Shown: piece by piece, positions 1-10,336 of the stretch | How positions within the stretch are numbered: the stretch's first letter is position 1 | How the letters are laid out: every line of letters begins with the position of its first letter | Assembly (NCBI RefSeq): GCF_000429045.1 | Contig: NZ_AUBC01000019.1 | Span: 1-64,000 of the forward strand | DNA: 64,000 nt | Direction: 5' to 3' | From: Salinarimonas rosea DSM 21201 | GTDB lineage: Bacteria; Pseudomonadota; Alphaproteobacteria; Rhizobiales; Beijerinckiaceae | The notes under the pieces: model-generated | What the model was told of the DNA's origin: nothing | Databases searched by the model: none | Seen by the model: only the letters and a program-made list of their open reading frames with translations | Position numbers and translations under genes: made by a program

Positions 1-31
1 CGCCCGCCGCACCCTTGCAGACGCGGCCTGA

Positions 32-133
32 GAACACCGCTTACGGCTCGTCGCCTTCCTCTCCGAGGAATGCTGTGCGGAGAGCGGCTGCGGTCCGACG
101 TCCCGACGGAGCGCGCGCGAGGAAGCCGTCTAG
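32..133 (+). pseudogene. possible 3' end of an ArsR-type regulator
   Basis: One plus-strand frame just upstream of the flavoprotein reads as a basic helix followed by ECC and a further Cys (Cys codons at 71-76 and 89-91) and stops at 133. This resembles the metal-sensing tail of ArsR regulators, which usually head arsenic operons. An in-frame TGA at 29-31 closes the frame on the left, and the window begins there, so no start is visible. A CGA to TGA change would restore the frame. It may equally be chance reading of a leader. Confidence 0.2.
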
Positions 134-194
134 CGCTTTTTCGCGCTCCGCTATTTCCAAGTTTCTGGAACTATGGACATCGAAGGAGGGCATC

Positions 195-1610
195 ATGAAC
201 GCATCTACCGGCCCGGCCGAGCTCCCGGTCGCCATCCTCGGCGCCGGCCCCGTCGGCCTCGCCGCCGCCGCGCACTGTGCGGCGCGCGGCCTGCCGTTCG
301 TCGTGATCGAGGCGGGGGCCGCCGTCGGTGCGCACGTGCGCGACTGGGGCCACGTGCGCCTGTTCTCGCCCTGGCGCTACGACATCGACGATGCCGCACG
401 CCGGCTCCTCGCCCCCACCGGCTGGACGGCGCCCGATCCGGACGCGCTGCCGACCGGTGCCGAGCTCGCCGACCGCTACCTCGCGCCGCTCGCGGACGCG
501 CTCGCCGCTCACGGCCGGATCGAGACCGGGGCGCGCGTCCTCGCCGTGACCCGCGCGGGCATGGACAAGGTGAAGAGCGCACGGCGTGCCGAGGCGCCCT
601 TCCGGGTCGACGTCGCCCATGCCGACGGCCGCCGGACCCGGCTCGCCGCGCGCGCCGTCGTCGACGCGACGGGCACCTGGAGCACGCCGAACCCGCTCGG
701 CGGCGCGGGCGTGCCGGCGCTCGGCGAGGCCGAGGCGGCGGCCCGCATCGCCTACCGCATTCCCGACCCGCTCGGCCGCGACCGCACGCACTATGCGGGC
801 GCCCGGACCCTCGTCGTCGGCGCCGGGCACTCCGCCGCGAACGCCGTCCTCGAGCTCGCCGCCCTCGCGGCGGAGACCGGCGCCGGCGCGGTCGCCTGGG
901 CGATCCGCGGCGCACGACCGATCCGCGCCTTCGGGGGCGGCGCCGGCGACGAGCTTCCCGCCCGCGGCGCGCTCGGTGCGCGGCTCCGGGCGCTCGTCTC
1001 GCAGGGCCGGGTGCGGCTGGAGACGGGCTTCCTCGCGGCGGCCCTTCGCGAGGACGCCGACGGCGCGCTTCTCCTGTCGGACGAGGCTGGGCGCACGATC
1101 GGTCCGTTCGACCGGATCGTCGCGCTCACCGGGCAGCGGCCGGAGCTCGGCTTCCTGCGCGAGCTGCGCGTCGACGTCGACCCCTGGCTCGAGTGCGCGC
1201 GGGCGCTCGCGGGCGACATCGACCCCAACGTCCACGCCTGCGGCAGCGTCTCGCCGCACGGGCACGCGGCGCTCGCCCACCCCGAGCCCGGCTTCTACGT
1301 CGTGGGTGCCAAGAGCTACGGCCGCGCGCCGACCTTCCTGATGATGACCGGCTACGAGCAGGTCCGCTCCGTCGTCGCCGCCCTCGCGGGTGCGCGCGAG
1401 GAGGCGGACCGGGTGGAGCTCACGCTGCCGAAGACCGGCGTGTGCACCACGGATCTCGCCGACGGCACCGACGCCTGCTGCGCTCCGGCCCCGGAGGGCG
1501 CCCGCGGCTGCTGCGGCGGCGAGCAGCCGGCGACGCCGGTCGCGGCCTTCGTGCCGTCCTCGACCCCCGCGCCGGCGACCGCCGGCGGCTGCTGCGGAGC
1601 CGCCGCGTGA
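195..1610 (+). CDS. FAD/NAD(P)-dependent flavoprotein of the arsenic-resistance type, Cys-rich tail
   Basis: Product of 471 residues. A GAGPVG dinucleotide-binding motif lies at residues 16-21 and a second Rossmann motif (VVGAGHSAAN) near residue 207, the layout of two-dinucleotide flavoproteins such as flavin monooxygenases. The last 60 residues are unusual: Cys at about 416 and three CC pairs near 428, 439 and 466, often followed by Gly, which could bind As(III) or another soft metal. The start is ATG 195 because a GGAGG lies at 185-189; the frame is open further upstream but with poor coding character. The stop overlaps the start of the MFS gene. Flavoproteins of this kind occur beside arsR and efflux genes in arsenic islands; the exact reaction is unknown, so the arsenic role is inference from the tail and the neighbour. 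Confidence 0.8.
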   Translation: MNASTGPAELPVAILGAGPVGLAAAAHCAARGLPFVVIEAGAAVGAHVRDWGHVRLFSPWRYDIDDAARRLLAPTGWTAPDPDALPTGAELADRYLAPLADALAAHGRIETGARVLAVTRAGMDKVKSARRAEAPFRVDVAHADGRRTRLAARAVVDATGTWSTPNPLGGAGVPALGEAEAAARIAYRIPDPLGRDRTHYAGARTLVVGAGHSAANAVLELAALAAETGAGAVAWAIRGARPIRAFGGGAGDELPARGALGARLRALVSQGRVRLETGFLAAALREDADGALLLSDEAGRTIGPFDRIVALTGQRPELGFLRELRVDVDPWLECARALAGDIDPNVHACGSVSPHGHAALAHPEPGFYVVGAKSYGRAPTFLMMTGYEQVRSVVAALAGAREEADRVELTLPKTGVCTTDLADGTDACCAPAPEGARGCCGGEQPATPVAAFVPSSTPAPATAGGCCGAAA

Positions 1611-2890
1611 GCCCTCCCCAGGCGAGCCCCGCCGCCGCGGGAGCCGATCCCCGAGCGGCGGCCGAAGCGGCGGCCGCACCGACGGGGCCGTCGCGCGCGA
1701 TGGTCATCACGGTGCTGGGCATCACCCAGATCCTCGCCTGGGGCTCGACCTTCTACCTCCTCGCCGTGCTCGCGCCGGTGATCGCGGGCGAGACGGGCTG
1801 GCCGAAGACCTTCGTCGTCGGAGGGCTGACCCTCGGCCTCGTCGCGGCGAGCCTCGTCTCGCCGCGGGTGGGGCGCGCGGTCGAAGCGACCGGCGGGCGG
1901 CCGGTTCTCGCGGGCTCGGCGCTGGTGATGGCGGCGGGGCTCGCCCTGCTCGGGCTCGCGACGACGCAGGCGCTCTACCTCGCCGCCTGGCTGGTGATCG
2001 GGCTCGGCATGGGGGCGGGCCTCTACGACGCCGCCTTCGCCACGCTCGGGCGCCTCTACGGATCGACGGCGCGCTCGGCGATCACCGCGCTCACGCTCTT
2101 CGGCGGCTTCGCCTCGACCGTGGGATGGCCGCTCTCGGCCTACCTGGTGGAGACGCTCGGCTGGCGCGGCGCCTGCTTCGCCTATGCCGCGATCCACGTC
2201 GTCGTGGTCGCGCCGCTCTACCTGGCGCTCCTGCCGCGCCGGCCCGGGCCGGCGCCGGTCGCGACCCCGACGCTCTCCGCGCACGCTGCCGAGACCGCCG
2301 CTCCGGCGGCCGCCTCGGCCTCTTCCCTCGGCGGCGACCGGCTCCTGCGGCTCACGCTCTCGGCGGCGCTGACGGTGAGCGGGCTCGCCACCGCGGTGCT
2401 GTCGGTCCACCTCATCACGCTCCTCCAGGCCCGCGACCTCGCGCTCGCCGCCGCCGTCGGCCTCGCCGCCATCGTCGGCCCCTCGCAGGTGGCCGCGCGC
2501 GTGCTCGAGGCGTGGCTCGGCCGGCGCCATCACCCGATCTGGACCGCGGGCGCGTCCGCCGCCCTCACCTTCGCGGGCGTGGCGATGCTCGCGCTCGGCT
2601 GGGCGATCCTGCCTGTCGCGCTCGTGTTCTACGGCGCGGGGATCGGCATCCGCTCGATCGTCAAGGGCACGCTGCCGCTCGCGCTGTTCGGCCCGCACGG
2701 CTACGCGGCGCTGATGGGCCGCCTCGCCCTCCCCCAGCTCCTCGTCGCGGCGCTGGCGCCGCTGGCCGCCGCATGGCTGCTCGAGGCGGCGGGCGCGACG
2801 GTGCTCCTGTGGGTGCTCGCCGGCGTCACCGCCCTCGACGGCGTGCTGATGGGGCTGATCCGGCTGCAGATGCGCCGGCGGCCCGCCTAG
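1607..2890 (+). CDS. MFS transporter, probably efflux
   Basis: Product of 427 residues with about twelve hydrophobic segments, preceded by an Ala/Pro-rich cytoplasmic N terminus of about 30 residues. The family is the major facilitator superfamily of the inner membrane. I chose GTG 1607 because it overlaps the stop of the flavoprotein gene as GTGA, a translational-coupling arrangement; an ATG at residue 32 (MVITVLG) is an alternative start right before the first helix. Coupling to a Cys-rich flavoprotein suggests export of an arsenical or similar product, but substrate specificity cannot be read from the sequence. Confidence 0.85.
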   Translation: MSPPQASPAAAGADPRAAAEAAAAPTGPSRAMVITVLGITQILAWGSTFYLLAVLAPVIAGETGWPKTFVVGGLTLGLVAASLVSPRVGRAVEATGGRPVLAGSALVMAAGLALLGLATTQALYLAAWLVIGLGMGAGLYDAAFATLGRLYGSTARSAITALTLFGGFASTVGWPLSAYLVETLGWRGACFAYAAIHVVVVAPLYLALLPRRPGPAPVATPTLSAHAAETAAPAAASASSLGGDRLLRLTLSAALTVSGLATAVLSVHLITLLQARDLALAAAVGLAAIVGPSQVAARVLEAWLGRRHHPIWTAGASAALTFAGVAMLALGWAILPVALVFYGAGIGIRSIVKGTLPLALFGPHGYAALMGRLALPQLLVAALAPLAAAWLLEAAGATVLLWVLAGVTALDGVLMGLIRLQMRRRPA

Positions 2891-2891
2891 C

Positions 2892-5204
2892 TCAGGCCGC
2901 CGCGCGCGCCCGTTCCCGCAGGAAGTCGGGCACCGCGGCCGCCGGCATCGGCCGGCCGAAGAGCCAGCCCTGGGCCTGGGCGCAGCCGCGCGCGGCGAGG
3001 AACGCCGCCTGCGCATGCGTCTCCACCCCCTCCGCGGTGACGGCGATCTCGAGCGCGCGGCCGAGCTCGATCACGGCGGACGCGATCGCCGCGTCGTCCG
3101 GATCCTCGATCAGGTCGCGCACGAAGCTGCGGTCGATCTTGATGTCGTCGACGGGAAAGCGCTTGAGGTGGGTCAGCGAGGCGAAGCCGGTCCCGAAATC
3201 GTCCAGCGCGATGCGCATCCCCGCCTCCTGGAAGGCCCGCAGCGTCGCCTCGACGGCCTCGCCGCCCAGCCCCAGGAACACGCTCTCCGTCACCTCGACG
3301 TCGATCCGCTCCGACGGGACGCCGGCGCGCGCGAGCTGGGCGAGGACGCGCGGCGCGAGGTCGGGCCGGCGGAACTCGGCGGGGGCGAAGTTGACCGCGA
3401 TCCGCCCGCAGGCGAGCCCCGCGTCCATCCACCCGCGCAGGTCGGCCGCGATGCGCGCACGCATGCGCTCGCCGATGGCGATGGCGAGCTCCGGGTCCTC
3501 GAACGCGGCCGCGAAGCCGTAGGGCGTGACGACGCTGCCGTCCGCCCGCCGCCAGCGCGCGAGCGCCTCGAAGCCGGTGATGCGGCCGGTCTCGAGGCTC
3601 ACCTTCGGCTGGTAGTGTGGCTCGATCGCGTCCGCCCCGAGCGCCTCGCCGACCTCGCGCAGCAGCGTCACGCGCCGTTCGAAGCCGTCGCGCAGCCGCG
3701 GCTCGTAGACGACCAGCCGGTTGCGGCCCGCCTGCTTGGCCGCATAGAGCGCGAGATCGGCGTCCTTGACGAGCTCGCCGGGCGCCGTGTCGTGCTCGGG
3801 GCACAGCGCGAGGCCGATGCTGATGCGCCCCACGAGGACGCGGTCCCGGAAGAGCACCGGCGCGCGCATCGCGCCGAGGAAGCGCGCGGCCGTGGCCTCG
3901 GCCAGCGTTCGGTCGGCGCGGGCGAGGACGACGGCGAACTCGTCGCCGCCGAGCCGCGCGACGACGTCGTCCGCCTCGACCTCCGCGCTCAGCCGCCGGG
4001 CGACCTCGACGAGGAGCGCATCGCCGGCATCGTGGCCGAGCGTGTCGTTGACCTCCTTGAGCCCGTCGAGGTCGAGGAGGAGGAGCGCCGCCCCCGCCTC
4101 GCCGGCGCGCCCGCTGCGCGAGGCGGCCCGCGCGGCGATGGCCTCGAGCCGGGCCTGGAACTGCGCGCGGTTCGGCAGGCCCGTGAGCGCGTCGTGGTTG
4201 GCCGCGCGCCAGACGCGGCCCTCTGCGAGCTTGCGCTCGGTGATGTCGACGACGGCGGCGAGCAGCGCCTCGCGCCCGTCGATGTCGATGGCGGACGCCG
4301 CGAGCAGCACGTCGCGGACCTCGCCGTCGGGCCGGCACAGGCGCGCCTCGAATCCCTCGACGCGGCCCTGCGTCGCGACGGCGGCGACGAAGCGGGCGCG
4401 GTCGTCCGGGTTCGCGTAGAGCCCGGGCGTCGCCCACACCTCCTCCGCCTCGTGCCCGAGATAGCACCGTCCGGCGTCGTTGAGCGCCAGCACGCGCCCG
4501 CTCGCGCGCTCCGACACGAGGAGCGGGATCGGCACCGTGCGGAACATCCGCTCGAACATCTCGCGGCTGTGGGCGAGCTCGCCGTTGGCGAGCCGCTCGC
4601 GCTGCGTCGCCGCCCATTCGAGCCGGCGCAGGCGGTTCGATCGGTTGACGACGAGCAGGAGCGCGACGTTGAGCATGAGCAGGCCCAGGGCGAGGCCGAG
4701 CCCGGTCGTCTTCACGCCGGGCGGCCCCTCGCCCAGCACGGAGAAGCCGACGAGCATGCAGATCGAGGCGAAGGCGCCGGTGGCGAGCGCCGTGCGGAAA
4801 TGGTTGGGCACGACGAGGTAGAACATCGTCGGCAGGACGACGACCACGAAGAGGGCGAGGTCGGAGCGCGCCGACACGAGGAGCCCGACGGCGATCGAGA
4901 CGACGACCTGCCAGAGCACGATGGCGTGCTCGAGCCGCCCGCTGCGCTGGAGCCGCAGCACCGCGGCGAGGCACGCGAGAGAGGCGAGGATCGTGGCGAG
5001 CCGCGCGGGCACGGCGACCCAGAAGTGCGGGTCGCCGGCGAAACGCCAGTCCGACACGAGGAAGATCGTGTTGACGATGGCCGATGCGATCAGGAACAGC
5101 CGCGCCTGCCGGGCGGTCTCCGGCAGGCGCTCGGTCCGGAACGCGGCTTCCGTTCCGGGATTGCGGAATTCTCCGCTGAAGGGGCTGAGGGCATAGGCCG
5201 GCAT
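2892..5204 (-). CDS. membrane-anchored PAS-GGDEF-EAL cyclic-di-GMP enzyme
   Basis: Product of about 770 residues. The first 200 residues hold six or so hydrophobic segments, followed by a short coiled-coil-like linker, a PAS domain (about 215-330), a GGDEF domain with intact RLGGDEF, and an EAL domain with intact FEAL, the glutamate motif VEVTES and DDFGTG. Both catalytic signatures are intact, so it could make and degrade cyclic di-GMP. The RxxD inhibitory site normally just before GGDEF is not present (EADD instead), so product inhibition may be absent. The start is ATG 5204; a GTG six codons upstream at 5222 is also in frame and neither has a clear ribosome binding site. It ends one base after the convergent MFS stop. 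Confidence 0.9.
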   Translation of the reverse strand: MPAYALSPFSGEFRNPGTEAAFRTERLPETARQARLFLIASAIVNTIFLVSDWRFAGDPHFWVAVPARLATILASLACLAAVLRLQRSGRLEHAIVLWQVVVSIAVGLLVSARSDLALFVVVVLPTMFYLVVPNHFRTALATGAFASICMLVGFSVLGEGPPGVKTTGLGLALGLLMLNVALLLVVNRSNRLRRLEWAATQRERLANGELAHSREMFERMFRTVPIPLLVSERASGRVLALNDAGRCYLGHEAEEVWATPGLYANPDDRARFVAAVATQGRVEGFEARLCRPDGEVRDVLLAASAIDIDGREALLAAVVDITERKLAEGRVWRAANHDALTGLPNRAQFQARLEAIAARAASRSGRAGEAGAALLLLDLDGLKEVNDTLGHDAGDALLVEVARRLSAEVEADDVVARLGGDEFAVVLARADRTLAEATAARFLGAMRAPVLFRDRVLVGRISIGLALCPEHDTAPGELVKDADLALYAAKQAGRNRLVVYEPRLRDGFERRVTLLREVGEALGADAIEPHYQPKVSLETGRITGFEALARWRRADGSVVTPYGFAAAFEDPELAIAIGERMRARIAADLRGWMDAGLACGRIAVNFAPAEFRRPDLAPRVLAQLARAGVPSERIDVEVTESVFLGLGGEAVEATLRAFQEAGMRIALDDFGTGFASLTHLKRFPVDDIKIDRSFVRDLIEDPDDAAIASAVIELGRALEIAVTAEGVETHAQAAFLAARGCAQAQGWLFGRPMPAAAVPDFLRERARAAA

Positions 5205-5278
5205 GACGGCTACGCTTCGCACGCGCCGGTATAATGCCCGTTAACACCACCCATGCGCGGATGCGCAATCCGGATGGG

Positions 5279-7981
5279 CTATCCCTGCAGACGGGCGAGC
5301 GCTTCCGCCACCTTGGCCTTGCGCGCGAGCGTCTCGTCGAGCCGCTCGCGCTGCTCCTCGACCACCTCCTCTTTCGCGTTGGCGAGGAAGGCGGGGTTGT
5401 CGAGCTTGGCGCGGATCTTCCGCTCCTCCCCCGCGAGCTTGCCGTCCTCCTTGGCGAGGCGGGCGCGCTCGGCGTCGAGGTCGACGATGCCCTCGAGCGG
5501 GAGCGCCGCGCTCTCGCCGCGCACGACGAGGAGGATGCTCGCCTTCGGCGCGGCGTCCGCCGTCCCGATCTCGGACAGGCGCGCGAGGCGGCGGATCATG
5601 TCCGACCACGCCTGTGCCCGGGCGCGCACCTCGGCCGAGGGTGCGATCAGCAGGAGCGGCACCTGCGCGCCGCCGGGAACGCCGGTCTCCGAGCGCGCGG
5701 AGCGGATCTCGGAGACGAGGTCGACCACCCAGCCGATCTCGGCTTCCGCCGCCTCGTCGCGCAGCGCAGCGAGGTCCGGCCAGGCGGCGAGCGCGAGCAC
5801 CGGCTCGTCGCGTGCCGGGCCTTCCGCCCCCTTCACCGCCCACAGCTCCTCGGTGATGAAGGGCATGAACGGGTGCAGCAGCTTGCAGACCTGGTCGAGC
5901 AGGAAGGCGGCGGTGGCGCGGGTCTCGTCCTTGGCCGGCTCGTCCTCGCCCTGGAGCACGGGCTTGGCCAGCTCGAGGTACCAGTCGCAGAACACGTTCC
6001 AGGTGAAGCGGTAGGCGGCGGCGGCGGCATCGTTGAAGCGGTAGGCCTCGATCGCCGCCGTGACGTCGGCGAAGGCGCGGGCGCATTCGGAGAGCGCCCA
6101 GCGGTTGAGCGTCTCCGTCGCCGCCTTCGGGTCGAAGCCGGCGACGCGCGCGCAGCCGTTCATCTCGGCGAAGCGCGCCGCGTTCCAGATCTTGGTCGAG
6201 AAGTTGCGGTAGCCCTCGACGCGGGAGACCGCGAGCTTGATGTCGCGCCCCTGCGCCGCCATGGCGGCCAGCGTGAACCGCAGCGCGTCGGCGCCGTACT
6301 GGTCGATGAGCGAGAGCGGGTCGATGACGTTGCCCTTCGACTTCGACATCTTGGCGCCCTTCTCGTCGCGGACGAGGGCGTGGATGTAGACCGTGTCGAA
6401 CGGAACCTCGTCCATGAAGTGAAGACCCGCCATCATCATCCGGGCGACCCAGAAGAAGATGATGTCGAAGCCGGTGACGAGGGTGCTCGTCGGATAATAT
6501 CGCGCCACCTCCGGCGTCGCGTCCGGCCAGCCGAGCGTCGAGAACGGCCAGAGCGCGGAGGAGAACCAGGTGTCGAGCACGTCCTCGTCGCGGACGAGCG
6601 CCACGTCGCGGCCGTGCTTCTCGCGGGCCTGCGCCAGCGCCTCGGCCTCGTCGTAGGCGACGAAGACGTTGCCCTCCTCGTCGTACCACGCCGGAATCTG
6701 GTGACCCCACCAGAGCTGGCGCGAGACGCACCATGGCTCGATGTTCTCGAGCCATTGGAAGTAGGTCTTCTCCCAGGTTTCCGGCACGAAGCGCGTGCGC
6801 CCGTCCTTCACCGCCGCGAGCGCGCGCTCGGCCAGCGGCTCGACGTTCACGAACCATTGGTCCGTGAGATACGGCTCGACGACCACGCCCGAACGGTCCC
6901 CGTGCGGCACGGCGTGGACGTTCGCCACGATCTCGACGAGGAGCCCGCGCGCCTCCATCAGCGCCACGACACGCTCGCGGGCCTCGAAGCGGTCGAGGCC
7001 GTCGAGCGCCATCGCCTCCGGCTCGGGCGCGGCATCGCGCAGGAAGTCCTCGTTCTCCTCGAGCGAAACGCGAGCCGAACGGTCGAAGATGTTGACCAGC
7101 GGCAGGGAATGCCGCTTGCCGACCTCGAAATCGTTGAAGTCGTGCGCCGGCGTGATCTTCACCGCGCCCGAGCCCTTCTCCGGGTCGGAATACTCGTCGG
7201 CGACGATGGGGATGCGCCGGCCCACCAGCGGCAGGATCGCGAACGTGCCGACGAGGTCGGCGTAGCGCTCGTCCTCCGGATGGACGGCCACTGCCGTGTC
7301 GCCGAGCATCGTCTCGGGGCGCGTGGTCGCGACCGTTATGAAGCGCCCTTCCTGCCCCTCGATCGGGTAGCGGAAGTGCCAGAGGTGGCCCTTCTGCTCG
7401 ACCTGCTGGACCTCGAGGTCCGAGATCGCGGTCTGGAACTTCGGGTCCCAGTTGACGAGGCGCTTGTCCTTGTAGAGCAGGCCCTGCCGGTAGAGGTCGA
7501 CGAAGACCTTCAGCACCGCCTTCGAGAGCCCCTCGTCCATGGTGAAGCGCTGGCGCGACCAGTCGCAGGAGGCGCCGAGGCGCTTGAGCTGGTTGACGAT
7601 CGCCCCGCCGCTCTCCTCCTTCCAGGCCCAGACCTCCTCGAGGAAGGCCTCGCGGCCCATGGTGCGGCGGTCGGTCCGGTTCTCCGCGGCGAGCTTGCGC
7701 TCGACGACCATCTGCGTCGCGATGCCGGCGTGGTCCATGCCCGGCTGCCAGAGCACGTCGCGCCCGCGCATGCGCTCGAAGCGGCAGAGCAGGTCCTGGA
7801 GCGTGTTGTTGAGCGCGTGCCCCATGTGGAGCGAGCCCGTCACGTTCGGCGGCGGGATCATGATCGTGTAGGGCTTCGCGTCCGCACGCTCCGGGCGCCC
7901 GGCCCGGAACGCGTCCGCGTCCTCCCAAACCGCCGCGATACGCCCCTCGACGGCGGCGTGGTCGAACGTCTTGTCCATCAT
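5279..7981 (-). CDS. valS: valine--tRNA ligase
   Basis: Product of 900 residues, normal for the family. Class I signatures are present: HMGH at residues 52-55 after the typical PPPNVTGSL, and KMSKS near residue 544 followed by KGNVIDP. The C terminus is the charged coiled coil typical of ValRS. It attaches valine to tRNA-Val in the cytoplasm. Two adjacent ATG codons (7981 and 7978) can serve as start; nothing further upstream looks like ValRS. It follows popZ on the same strand with a 116-bp gap. Confidence 0.97.
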   Translation of the reverse strand: MMDKTFDHAAVEGRIAAVWEDADAFRAGRPERADAKPYTIMIPPPNVTGSLHMGHALNNTLQDLLCRFERMRGRDVLWQPGMDHAGIATQMVVERKLAAENRTDRRTMGREAFLEEVWAWKEESGGAIVNQLKRLGASCDWSRQRFTMDEGLSKAVLKVFVDLYRQGLLYKDKRLVNWDPKFQTAISDLEVQQVEQKGHLWHFRYPIEGQEGRFITVATTRPETMLGDTAVAVHPEDERYADLVGTFAILPLVGRRIPIVADEYSDPEKGSGAVKITPAHDFNDFEVGKRHSLPLVNIFDRSARVSLEENEDFLRDAAPEPEAMALDGLDRFEARERVVALMEARGLLVEIVANVHAVPHGDRSGVVVEPYLTDQWFVNVEPLAERALAAVKDGRTRFVPETWEKTYFQWLENIEPWCVSRQLWWGHQIPAWYDEEGNVFVAYDEAEALAQAREKHGRDVALVRDEDVLDTWFSSALWPFSTLGWPDATPEVARYYPTSTLVTGFDIIFFWVARMMMAGLHFMDEVPFDTVYIHALVRDEKGAKMSKSKGNVIDPLSLIDQYGADALRFTLAAMAAQGRDIKLAVSRVEGYRNFSTKIWNAARFAEMNGCARVAGFDPKAATETLNRWALSECARAFADVTAAIEAYRFNDAAAAAYRFTWNVFCDWYLELAKPVLQGEDEPAKDETRATAAFLLDQVCKLLHPFMPFITEELWAVKGAEGPARDEPVLALAAWPDLAALRDEAAEAEIGWVVDLVSEIRSARSETGVPGGAQVPLLLIAPSAEVRARAQAWSDMIRRLARLSEIGTADAAPKASILLVVRGESAALPLEGIVDLDAERARLAKEDGKLAGEERKIRAKLDNPAFLANAKEEVVEEQRERLDETLARKAKVAEALARLQG

Positions 7982-8097
7982 GAGATCGGCCGATCGTGTC
8001 TCGAAACGAATACGCGCCCGTGGTGCGCGCCTGCGGGCCCCGGCTAGAAACCGGAGGCGGGCGCGCAAGTCAACGGGTGGCGGAGCGTGCGCGCGGG

Positions 8098-8817
8098 TCA
8101 GCGACCGCGGGATACGCGCTCGATTTCGGCGCGCACGAGGCGCTCGACGATGCTCGGCAGGTTGTCGTCGAGCCAGTCCTTGAGCATCGGCCGCAGCATC
8201 TCCTTGACGAGGTCCTCCAGCGTGCGGCCCTGGTTCGAGAGCACGGCGTGGGCGAGCATGTTGAAGGAGCCGCCGACGGCGGCGTCCGTCGCCTCCGAGA
8301 GCAGGCGTTCCTGGTCGAGGGACCGGCGCGGCGGCGGCTCGGGCATCGGCGGGGGCACGAAGGGCGCGGGCTCGTCGAAGACGGGCTCGTCCTCCTCCTC
8401 TTCCTCCTCGAAGGCCGCCATCGCGGGCTCGGGCTCCGGCTCGGGGAGCGCGTCGAAGTCCGGCTCGGCCGAGAAGTCGGACGTGCGGAAATCGATGTCC
8501 TCGTGCTCGAGGTCGAGCGGCGAGGGCTCGGCGGCCGCCTTCGCCACCGGCTCGGCCACGGTGCCGAGGTCGAGCACCTCCTCCTCTTCCTCCGGCTCGG
8601 GCTCCGGCTCCGGATCGTCCCCGAACATGTCGTCGACGGCGGACTGCGAGTTGCCGGCCGAGCCGTCGTCCTCGGGCTCGTCCGCCTCGGGCTCCTCCTC
8701 CGGCTCCGGCTCCGCGGAGGACGCCTGGTCGTCGGCGATGATCCGGCGGATGGAGGCGAGGATGTCCTCCATCGTCGGCTCTTCGGACTTGGCGCTCTTG
8801 GGGCTGGCCGGGCTCAT
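8098..8817 (-). CDS. popZ: polar organizing protein PopZ (DUF2497)
   Basis: Product of 239 residues with the three-part PopZ plan. The N terminus carries the conserved helix [16 protein letters not shown]; the middle (about 40-175) is an acidic, proline-rich disordered linker of Glu/Pro repeats; the last 60 residues form the helical oligomerisation region ending in [13 protein letters not shown]. PopZ forms cell-pole condensates that anchor the chromosome origin and polar signalling proteins in alphaproteobacteria. Its place between tolC and valS is the usual order in Hyphomicrobiales. Confidence 0.93.
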   Translation of the reverse strand: MSPASPKSAKSEEPTMEDILASIRRIIADDQASSAEPEPEEEPEADEPEDDGSAGNSQSAVDDMFGDDPEPEPEPEEEEEVLDLGTVAEPVAKAAAEPSPLDLEHEDIDFRTSDFSAEPDFDALPEPEPEPAMAAFEEEEEEDEPVFDEPAPFVPPPMPEPPPRRSLDQERLLSEATDAAVGGSFNMLAHAVLSNQGRTLEDLVKEMLRPMLKDWLDDNLPSIVERLVRAEIERVSRGR

Positions 8818-8932
8818 GAAGCACTCACGTATCGCGATTCCACGCGCCGAGCATCGGTCGGCATGGTCAATGAAAGCTTAACGCGAGGGGGTGATGCGGT
8901 GCAAAGCGGCTTTCGACACCATCCACCGCGGG

Positions 8933-10336
8933 TTACTGGCCGGACGGAGTCTGCGTCCCGTACCAGAGGCCGTCGACCTGCTCGAAATGCACCGAGGGGT
9001 CGTAGAGCTGGACGTTCAGCGCGAGCCGCGGCGGCGTCAGACGGCCCATGGCCTGGACGACCGAGTAGGCGGCGACCACGCGGTCGCGCTGGGCCGTGAT
9101 CAGGTTGACGCGCGCGTTCAGCAGCTCCTGCTGGGCGTTGAGCACGTCGAGCGTGGTGCGCTGGCCGACGCGGGCCTCCTCGCGCACGCCGGTGAGCGCG
9201 GTCTCGGCGGCGGAGACCTGCGCCTGCGCGGCGACGATCTGCGCCGTCGAGGCCTCGTACTGCCCGAAGGCGGCGATCACCGCGGCGCGGACCTGGTCCC
9301 GCACCAGCTCCACGTCGAATCGCCGCTGCTGCGCGATCTCCTTGGCCTGGCGCACCCGCGCCGAGACCTCGCCGCCCTGGTAGAGCGGCACGTCGAGGCG
9401 CGCGACGATCTGGGCGGAGGTCGAGCGGTCTCCGGCGATGTTCGAGCTGTAGCGGTGGCTCACGGAGCCCTGCACGCCCAGGCTCGGCAGCAGCTCGCCC
9501 TCGACGAGGCGCACCTGCGCCTGCGCCGCGTCGAGCGCGTGGCGCGCGGCGATGATGTTCGGGTTCTCGGCGAGCGCGGTCTGGACCGCGGCGTCGATCG
9601 TGCCGGGGATGAGGTTCTGCGGCACGCTGCCCGGCTGGAGCTGGCGCGGGTCGACGCCGACGATGCGGCGATAGACCGCGATGCTCGAGCGCAGGTTCGC
9701 CTCGCCGAGGCTCACCTGCGAGCGCGCCGCGGCGACGCGTGCCTCGGACTGGGCCACGTCGGTGCGCGTCACCTCGCCGACATCGAATCGGTCCTGCGTC
9801 TGGCGCAGCTGCTCGCTCAGGACGTCGCGGTTGTTCGTCTGCAGGTTGAGGATCGCGGTGTCCCGGAGCACGTTCATGTAGGCCTGCACGGCCTGGAACA
9901 GCACGTCCTGGACGGAGGCCTCGAGATTCTGGCGCGCGGCGAAGACCTGGCTCTCGGCCTGGCGCACCGAGGCCGCGGTGCGGCCGCCGTTGTAGATCGA
10001 CTGGTCGATCTGGAGCCCGATTCCCCGCGGGGTCAGCGCCGATTCGGTGCGCACGCCGCGCACGTCGCGCTCGCTCCACGTGCGGCCGACATCGGCGCTC
10101 GCGCTGATGCGCGGGCGGTAGCCGGCGAGCGCGCGGGGCACGTTCTCGTCCGTCGCGCGCACGCTCGCCCGCTCGCCGTTGATGATCGGGCTCGCGGTGT
10201 AGGCCCGCGCGAGCGCGGATTCGAGGGTCTCCGCCAGCGCACCGCCCGACGGCACGATCGAGAGCGCGGACGACACGCCGAGCGCGGCGGTGATCAGCGC
10301 TGCGTTCCAACGGGCGGATCTGGCGCGGGGCATCAT
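8933..10336 (-). CDS. tolC: TolC family outer membrane channel
   Basis: Product of 467 residues. A signal peptide with a long hydrophobic core ends at about residue 36 (GALA before ETL), followed by two repeated halves of long amphipathic helices typical of TolC/OEP proteins, with the N-terminal motif TLESALARAYTASP. It would form a trimeric outer-membrane and periplasmic tunnel for type I secretion and drug efflux; no membrane fusion protein or pump gene is adjacent. An AGGA lies six bases before the paired ATG codons (10336, 10333). It lies downstream of pcm, separated by 271 bp in which I see no gene. Confidence 0.93.
   Translation of the reverse strand: MMPRARSARWNAALITAALGVSSALSIVPSGGALAETLESALARAYTASPIINGERASVRATDENVPRALAGYRPRISASADVGRTWSERDVRGVRTESALTPRGIGLQIDQSIYNGGRTAASVRQAESQVFAARQNLEASVQDVLFQAVQAYMNVLRDTAILNLQTNNRDVLSEQLRQTQDRFDVGEVTRTDVAQSEARVAAARSQVSLGEANLRSSIAVYRRIVGVDPRQLQPGSVPQNLIPGTIDAAVQTALAENPNIIAARHALDAAQAQVRLVEGELLPSLGVQGSVSHRYSSNIAGDRSTSAQIVARLDVPLYQGGEVSARVRQAKEIAQQRRFDVELVRDQVRAAVIAAFGQYEASTAQIVAAQAQVSAAETALTGVREEARVGQRTTLDVLNAQQELLNARVNLITAQRDRVVAAYSVVQAMGRLTPPRLALNVQLYDPSVHFEQVDGLWYGTQTPSGQ

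Noticed and set aside
171-1679. Long minus-strand frame opposite the flavoprotein gene
   Set aside because: Arg/Gly/Ala-rich shadow of the real gene; high GC leaves several frames open. The same applies to long frames opposite ispH, alaS, valS and the GGDEF-EAL gene.
3015-5234. Plus-strand frame of more than 700 codons opposite the GGDEF-EAL gene
   Set aside because: Composition is that of a reversed coding strand and no domain is recognisable; the minus strand encodes intact catalytic motifs.
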